Source: Albimonas sp963816545 (GTDB taxonomy: Bacteria; Pseudomonadota; Alphaproteobacteria; Rhodobacterales; Rhodobacteraceae). Taken from it: DNA of 64,000 nucleotides. Below are positions 59,614 through 64,000 of the stretch, piece after piece. Where the stretch lies: positions 1 through 64,000 of the forward strand of contig CAWFLE010000013.1 in assembly GCA_963816545.1 (NCBI GenBank), given 5' to 3'. Positions within the stretch are counted from its first letter, which is position 1; each line of letters opens with the position of its first letter. The position numbers and the translations under genes are program-made. The notes under the pieces were generated by a model. It had not been told where the DNA came from and searched no databases. It worked only from the letters and a program-made list of their open reading frames with translations.

Positions 59614-60903
59614 ATGAACAAATTCAAGCTGGCCGCCGTCTCGGCGATGCTGGCGCTGGCGGCGGGGCCCACCCTCGCGCAGCACCTGATCCCGAGCTTC
59701 GTCTACCGGACCGGGCCCTACGCCCCCTCGGGCATCCCCTTCGCGGACGGGATGTCGGACTACTTCACGCTCATCAACCAGCGCGACGGCGGCATCGGCG
59801 GCGTCAAGGTGCAGGAGGAGGTCTGCGAGACCGCCTACAACACCCAGAAGGGCGTCGAGTGCTACGAGTTCGTCAAGGGCCGCAACCCGCTGGTGGTCAT
59901 CCCGCAGTCCACGGGCATCACCTACCAGCTCATCCCCAAGGCGACCGAGGATCAGATCCCGATCTGGTCCACCGGCTACGGCCGCACCTCGGCCGTCAAC
60001 GGCAAGATCTTCCCCTGGGTGTTCATCGTCCCCGGCACCTACTGGGACGCGGCCTCGGTCATGGTGAAATACGCCATGGAGCAGGAGGGCGGGTCGCTCG
60101 AAGGCAAGACCATCACGCTGCTCTACCACAACTCCGCCTACGGGAAGGAGCCGATCCGCACGCTGGAGACGCTGGCCAAGAAGCACGGCTTCACGCTCAA
60201 CCAGCTCGCGGTCGAGCATCCGGGCCAGGAGCAGAAGTCCCAGTGGCTTGAGATCCGGCGCACGCGGCCCGACTACGTGTTCATGTGGGGCTGGGGCGTT
60301 ATGAACTCGGTCGCCGTGCAGGAGGCCGCCAACATCCGCTTCCCGATGGACCACTTCATCGGCACCTGGTTCTCGGGCTCCGAGGCGGACGTGCGCTCGG
60401 TGGGCGCGGGCGCCGACGGCTACAAGGCCGTCACCTGGCACCGCCCGGGCATGGACTTCCCGATCTACGAGGATCTGAAGGCCAACGTCTACGACAAGGG
60501 CATGGGCGCCGGCGACGGCTCCACCCACGGCGAGGTCCTCTACAACCGCGGCCTCTACGTCGCGGCGGTGGTGGCCCATGTGATCGAGGCGGCGCAGGAG
60601 GCGACCGGCAAGGACCAGATCACGCCTTCCGACTTCCGCGACGCGTTCGAGACGCTGGAGATGTCCGAGGCGGACTGGGAGGCGGCCGGTCTCGGCGGGC
60701 TCGCGCCGGGCTTCGAGGTGACCTGCGCCGACCACGGCGTGCCGCATCTCGCGGCCATCCAGCAGTGGAACGCCGCCGACGAGACCTGGTCGCTGGTCTC
60801 CGACTTCATGGAGCCGGACCGGGAGGTGGTGATGGGCCTGATCGACGAGGACTCCATGGCCTACGCCAAGGAGAACAACATCGAGCCGCGCACCTGCGAG
60901 TGA
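59614..60903 (+). CDS. livK: Branched-chain-type ABC binding protein (LivK-like)
   Basis: A 429-aa periplasmic receptor of the Peripla_BP_6 family. The signal peptide (MNKFKLAAVSAMLALAAG, cleavage near TLAQH) is followed by YFTLINQRDGGIGGVKVQEE, a family signature. The ligand is not evident; several Trp and Tyr residues (FMWGWGV, GTWFSG) suggest an aromatic-lined site. GGAGTGAG precedes the start. A strong hairpin follows the stop by 8 bp. Confidence 0.88.
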   Translation: MNKFKLAAVSAMLALAAGPTLAQHLIPSFVYRTGPYAPSGIPFADGMSDYFTLINQRDGGIGGVKVQEEVCETAYNTQKGVECYEFVKGRNPLVVIPQSTGITYQLIPKATEDQIPIWSTGYGRTSAVNGKIFPWVFIVPGTYWDAASVMVKYAMEQEGGSLEGKTITLLYHNSAYGKEPIRTLETLAKKHGFTLNQLAVEHPGQEQKSQWLEIRRTRPDYVFMWGWGVMNSVAVQEAANIRFPMDHFIGTWFSGSEADVRSVGAGADGYKAVTWHRPGMDFPIYEDLKANVYDKGMGAGDGSTHGEVLYNRGLYVAAVVAHVIEAAQEATGKDQITPSDFRDAFETLEMSEADWEAAGLGGLAPGFEVTCADHGVPHLAAIQQWNAADETWSLVSDFMEPDREVVMGLIDEDSMAYAKENNIEPRTCE

Positions 60904-60911
60904 CGACTTCG

Positions 60912-60941
60912 GGCGGGGGCCTCCGGGCCCTCGCCCCCGCC
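60912..60941 (+). terminator. Hairpin between livK and livF
   Basis: GGCGGGGGC and GCCCCCGCC form a perfect 9-bp stem over a 12-nt loop. As after aapJ, it may raise the binding-protein level over the downstream genes. Confidence 0.6.
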
Positions 60942-60976
60942 AGACAGGCGGCGCGGCCGCCGGACAGGGATACGCG

Positions 60977-61823
60977 ATGACCGACGCCAGCCTCGCCGAA
61001 CCGACCGCCGCCTCCGTGCGGGGGGATCCGGTGCTCCAGGTCCAGAACGTCGAGGTGATCTACAACCACGTGATCCTCGTGCTGAAGGGCGTGTCGCTGT
61101 CGGTGCCCAAGGGCGGCATCACGGCGCTGCTCGGCGGCAACGGGGCGGGCAAGACCACCACGCTGAAGGCGATCTCGGGCCTCCTGAAGTCGGAGCGCGG
61201 CGAGGTCACCAAGGGCCGCATCCTCTATCGCGGCGAGGACATCGCCCATGCCGACCCCGCCGCGACCGTGAAGCGCGGCGTGATCCAGGTGATGGAGGGC
61301 CGCCACTGCTTCGAGCATCTGACGGTGGAGGAGAACCTCCTGACCGGCGCCTACACCCGCTCGCGGCCGCGCCGAGGTGCAGCGGGATCTCGAGATGGTC
61401 TACGCCTACTTCCCCCGGCTGAAGGAGCGTCGCGGCTCCCAGGCGGGCTACACCTCGGGCGGCGAGCAGCAGATGTGCGCCATCGGCCGCGCGCTGATGA
61501 GCCGGCCGGAGACGGTGCTGCTGGACGAGCCGTCCATGGGCCTCGCGCCCCAGCTGGTGGAGCAGATCTTCGAGATCGTGAAGTCGGTCAACGAGAAGGA
61601 GGGCGTGACCTTCCTGCTGGCCGAGCAGAACACCAACGTGGCCCTGCGCTACGCCCATTACGGCTACATCCTCGAGAACGGCCGGGTGGTGATGGACGGC
61701 GAGGCGAAGGCGCTGCGCGAGAACCAGGACGTGAAGGAGTTCTATCTCGGCATGTCCGACCAGGGGCGGCGGTCGTTCCGCGAGGTGCGGTCGTATCGGC
61801 GGCGCAAGCGCTGGCTGAGCTGA
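60977..61823 (+). CDS. livF: Branched-chain-type ABC transporter ATPase (LivF-like), one frameshift
   Basis: Second ATPase of the importer. Walker A is LLGGNGAGKTTTLKAISGLL, the signature is YTSGGEQQMCAIGRALMS and Walker B is TVLLDEPSMGLAPQL. One extra base near 61367 shifts the frame before AEVQRDLEMVYAYFPRLKE. Repaired length is about 281 aa, a little longer than E. coli LivF because of a C-terminal basic tail. Confidence 0.88.
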
Positions 61824-61835
61824 CCCTGAGCGGCG

Positions 61836-61901
61836 GCTCCCGCCCGTCGGAGGGGGCTGGCGCCCCCGCCTCCCGTTGGGCCGGGCCGCGGCGCGGAGGT
61901 C
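61836..61901. repeat. Inverted repeat, left copy
   Basis: A 66-bp segment that recurs inverted at 63318-63386 on the other side of the PaaK-like gene. The best block is CCTCCCGTTGGG plus CGGGCCGCGGCGCGGAGGTC. It contains a small hairpin GGGGGC/GCCCCC and begins 12 bp after the livF stop. Confidence 0.65.
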
Positions 61902-61962
61902 GCGAGGGCTGAGAGGGCGCGCCCGCCGCGGCTTGCAGCGGGGCGCCGGGCGGCTGCCGGTC

Positions 61963-61994
<32 letters not shown>

Positions 61995-62012
61995 CGCGAG
62001 AGGGAGAAGGTT

Positions 62013-63255
62013 ATGAGCTTCTACGACGATCTGGAGACGCGCTCGGCGGACCGGCGCGAGGCTGACCTTGCGCGGGACCTGCCGGCGCTGGTGGCCCACG
62101 CGGCGGCGCAGGCCCCCGCGATGGCGACGCATCTGGGGGTCGTGGACCCTGCGTCCGTGACCTCGCGCGAGGCGCTGGCGAAGCTGCCGGTGCTGCGCAA
62201 GGCGGAGCTCGGGGAGCGGCAGAAGGCCCGGCCCCCCTTCGGCGGCTTCGCGGCCGGCGCGCCCTCGGCCTTCCGGCACGTGTTCCAGTCCCCGGGCCCG
62301 ATCTACGAGCCCGGCGGCGGGGGCCGCGACTGGTGGCGGATGGGGCGGTTCCTGCACGCCATCGGCATCGGCGCCGGGCGACGTGGTGCAGAACTGCTTC
62401 TCCTACCACCTCACCCCCGCCGGGATGATGTTCGAGTCCGGCGCCGCGGCGGTGGGCGCCGCCGTGCTGCCTGCCGGCACCGGCCAGACCGAGCTTCAGG
62501 CCCGCGCCATGGCCGATTGCGGGATCACGGCCTATGCGGGCACGCCGGACTACCTGAAGGTGATCCTCGACAAGGGCGCCGAGATAGGGCTCGACCTCTC
62601 CTCCGTGAAGCGCGCCGCGGTGGGGGGCGGGGCGCTGTTCCCCTCGCTCCGTCAGGAATACGCGGACCGCGGGATCCTCTGCTACCAGGGCTACGGCACC
62701 GCGGACCTAGGGAGCATCGCCTACGAAAGCCCGGCCGAAGACGGTTCGGTCGAAGGCATGATCGTGGACGAAGGCGTGATCCTCGAGATCGTGCGTCCCG
62801 GCACCGGCGACCCGGTCCAGGAGGGCGAGGTCGGCGAAGTCGTGATCACCACCCTCAACCGCGACTACCCGCTGATCCGCTTCGCCACCGGCGACATGTC
62901 GGCGGTGCTGCCGGGCGCCTCCCCCTGCGGACGCACCAACCTGCGCATCAAGGGCTGGATGGGCCGCGCCGACCAGACCACCAAGATCAAGGGCATGTTC
63001 GTGCGCCCGGAGCAGGTGGCCGACCTCGTCCGCCGCCACCCCGAGATCGTGAAGGCCCGCGTCATCGCCACCCGCGAGGGGGAGCAGGACGCCATGACCG
63101 TGCGCATCGAGACCGCCGAGCAGGGCGCCTTCGCCGACCGCGTGGCCGAGACCGTCGCCACCGTGCTCAAGCTCAAGGGCAAGGTGGAGCTGGTCGCCCC
63201 GGGAACCCTCCCCAACGACGGCAAGGTGATCGAGGACGCCCGCAGCTACGACTGA
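62013..63255 (+). CDS. PaaK-like CoA ligase, one frameshift
   Basis: A phenylacetate-CoA-ligase-family protein. It starts MSFYDDLETRSADRREADLA. Conserved parts include FSYHLTPAGMMFESGAAAVG, YQGYGTADLGSIAYES, RFATGDMSAVL and GMFVRPEQVADLVRRHPEIV. The usual SSGTTGKP loop is replaced by VFQSPGPIYEPGG. One extra base near 62375 shifts the frame before DVVQNCF. Repaired length is about 413 aa. It ends the transporter cluster and probably activates an aromatic or related acid. Confidence 0.88.
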
Positions 63256-63317
63256 CCTCGCCCGCCACAGCCCCGCCGCTCCAGCCCCGCGGCGGCCGCC
63301 CGGCCCGCCACAGGCGA

Positions 63318-63386
63318 GACCTCCGCGCCGCGGCCCGCCCCAACGGGAGGCGAGGGCGTCAGCCCGAAGCCGACGGGCGGGAGGGC
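63318..63386. repeat. Inverted repeat, right copy
   Basis: Inverted partner of the 61836-61901 segment, about 85% alike by eye. On the minus strand it reads CTCCCGCCCGTCGG, a hairpin GGGC/GCCC and then the shared CGGGCCGCGGCGCGGAGGTC block. Confidence 0.65.
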
Positions 63387-63478
63387 TCAAGCGGGGCCGG
63401 AGGCGGCGCCAGCCCGTCCAGCGCATCCTTCAGGAACCGCGTCCAGGCGTCGGCGTCGGGCGGAGCGTAGGGGAACAT
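63359..63478 (-). CDS. Small ORF with good ribosome-binding site
   Basis: A 39-aa frame on the minus strand (MFPYAPPDADAWTRFLKDAL, then DGLAPPPAPLEPSRPSASG) not long enough for usual gene calls. GGAGG stands 6 bp before its ATG. Its last ten codons lie in the right inverted-repeat copy, which weakens the case for constraint there. Confidence 0.4.
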   Translation of the reverse strand: MFPYAPPDADAWTRFLKDALDGLAPPPAPLEPSRPSASG

Positions 63479-63572
63479 GATCGGCCTCCGAAAGCCCGCC
63501 AACCGCGGGCGCCCCCCGCATAGGCCCCGACTCTCTCCGTCCGCCTAAGACACCCGGTTAACGAACGCCGAA

Positions 63573-63600
63573 GGCCGCGCTTCCCCTCGGAAGCGCGGCC
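63573..63600 (-). terminator. Terminator hairpin after rpmJ
   Basis: Perfect 12-bp arms GGCCGCGCTTCC and GGAAGCGCGGCC around CCTC, 24 bp past the rpmJ stop. On the minus strand TTCGGCGTTCGTT follows. Confidence 0.6.
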
Positions 63601-63624
63601 CAAGGCCGTCCGACCGCGAAAGCC

Positions 63625-63750
63625 TCAGCCCTGGCGGGCCTTGAACTTCCGCTGCGTCTTGTTGATCACGTACACGCGGCCCTTGCGGCGCACGACGCGG
63701 CAATCCGCATGGCGCTGCTTGAGGGACCGAAGCGAGTTCCTGACCTTCAT
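63625..63750 (-). CDS. rpmJ: 50S ribosomal protein L36, zinc-free type
   Basis: A 41-aa L36: MKVRNSLRSLKQRHADCR, then VVRRKGRVYVINKTQRKFK and ARQG. Only one Cys remains, so the CxxC zinc site of the other L36 type is absent; this is the usual alphaproteobacterial form. The ATG at 63750 matches the family start, although the frame continues upstream. It stands apart from the ribosomal array. Confidence 0.95.
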   Translation of the reverse strand: MKVRNSLRSLKQRHADCRVVRRKGRVYVINKTQRKFKARQG

Positions 63751-63855
63751 GGTTCTTCTCCTGGCGCGCGCCCCTGGGCCGCGCGGCCGCGATACGGGCG
63801 TTGGTCTGAATCCGAGGCCGCTGCATAGCCGCCACCGCGCCAACTCGCAAGCCCG

Positions 63856-64000
63856 TCAGGCCCGTTTCGCGCCGAAGAACATCGTTCCCGGCCCCTCCTG
63901 CGCCTTCTCCAGCTGCTCGGGCGGCAGCAGGTGGCGCAGATACCGCCGCTCGATCAGCCGGAACAGCCCCACCAGCGCGAAGGTCAGCGTCATATACAGG
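63856..64000 (-). CDS. C-terminus of a probable amino-acid ABC permease
   Basis: A minus-strand frame enters from the right edge and stops at 63858-63856 after 47 codons. It reads YMTLTFALVGLFRLIERRYL and ends AQEGPGTMFFGAKRA. The last membrane helix followed by a basic L-I-E-R-R segment is the usual end of HisM/GlnP-type polar amino-acid permeases. Too short for a firm call. Confidence 0.55.
   Translation of the reverse strand, partial: LYMTLTFALVGLFRLIERRYLRHLLPPEQLEKAQEGPGTMFFGAKRA

Overview
The window joins two unrelated genomes. Bases 1 to about 4,305 are AT-rich and look like a flavobacterium (Bacteroidota): a partial ACT-like protein, a monofunctional aspartate kinase, a GT-B glycosyltransferase, a GreA/GreB factor and a gluconokinase that stops mid-gene. 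From about 4,306 to the end the DNA is very GC-rich, with alphaproteobacterial gene content and order close to Rhodobacterales (adk between secY and rpsM, no rpsD between rpsK and rpoA, ATP12/aapJQMP and degP-rarA-crcB-rluC neighbourhoods). The change of composition inside a truncated gene is best read as an assembly chimera.

The alphaproteobacterial part starts with a continuous str-S10-spc-alpha ribosomal array (about 4.57-23.5 kb): rpsL, rpsG, fusA, tuf, rpsJ, rplC-D-W-B, rpsS, rplV, rpsC, rplP, rpmC, rpsQ, rplN-X-E, rpsN, rpsH, rplF-R, rpsE, rpmD, rplO, secY, adk, rpsM, rpsK, rpoA, rplQ. Several gaps between genes carry strong hairpins, and a good sigma70-type promoter with a structured leader precedes rpsM, which starts with TTG.

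Next come housekeeping genes (corA-like, a Do-like protease, rarA, an MscS channel, crcB, an RluA-family pseudouridine synthase, a DUF427 gene), an IS630-type element, then HAD phosphatase, ATP12 chaperone, a PaaI-type thioesterase, an FAH-family hydrolase, a 2H phosphoesterase-like DUF1045 protein and acylphosphatase. The aapJQMP general amino-acid ABC transporter follows (36.8-41.6 kb), with an AapQ much longer than usual. After that come ctaG (minus strand), aspartate kinase lysC, ptsP (EI-Ntr), glcDEF (glycolate oxidase), two tandem trypsin-like secreted proteases with a small protein, and a small heat-shock gene with a sigma32-type promoter and a ROSE-like RNA thermometer.

The last block (53.8-63.3 kb) is a coherent cluster: a long-chain-type acyl-CoA synthetase, a small secreted protein, a five-component branched-chain-amino-acid-type ABC transporter and a PaaK-like CoA ligase, suggesting uptake and CoA activation of an unidentified carboxylic acid. 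rpmJ and the end of an ABC permease gene lie on the minus strand at the right edge.

About twenty one- or two-base frameshifts interrupt otherwise normal genes, including fusA. They are densest just right of the chimeric join, so most should be read as sequencing errors and the affected genes as probably intact in the organism.
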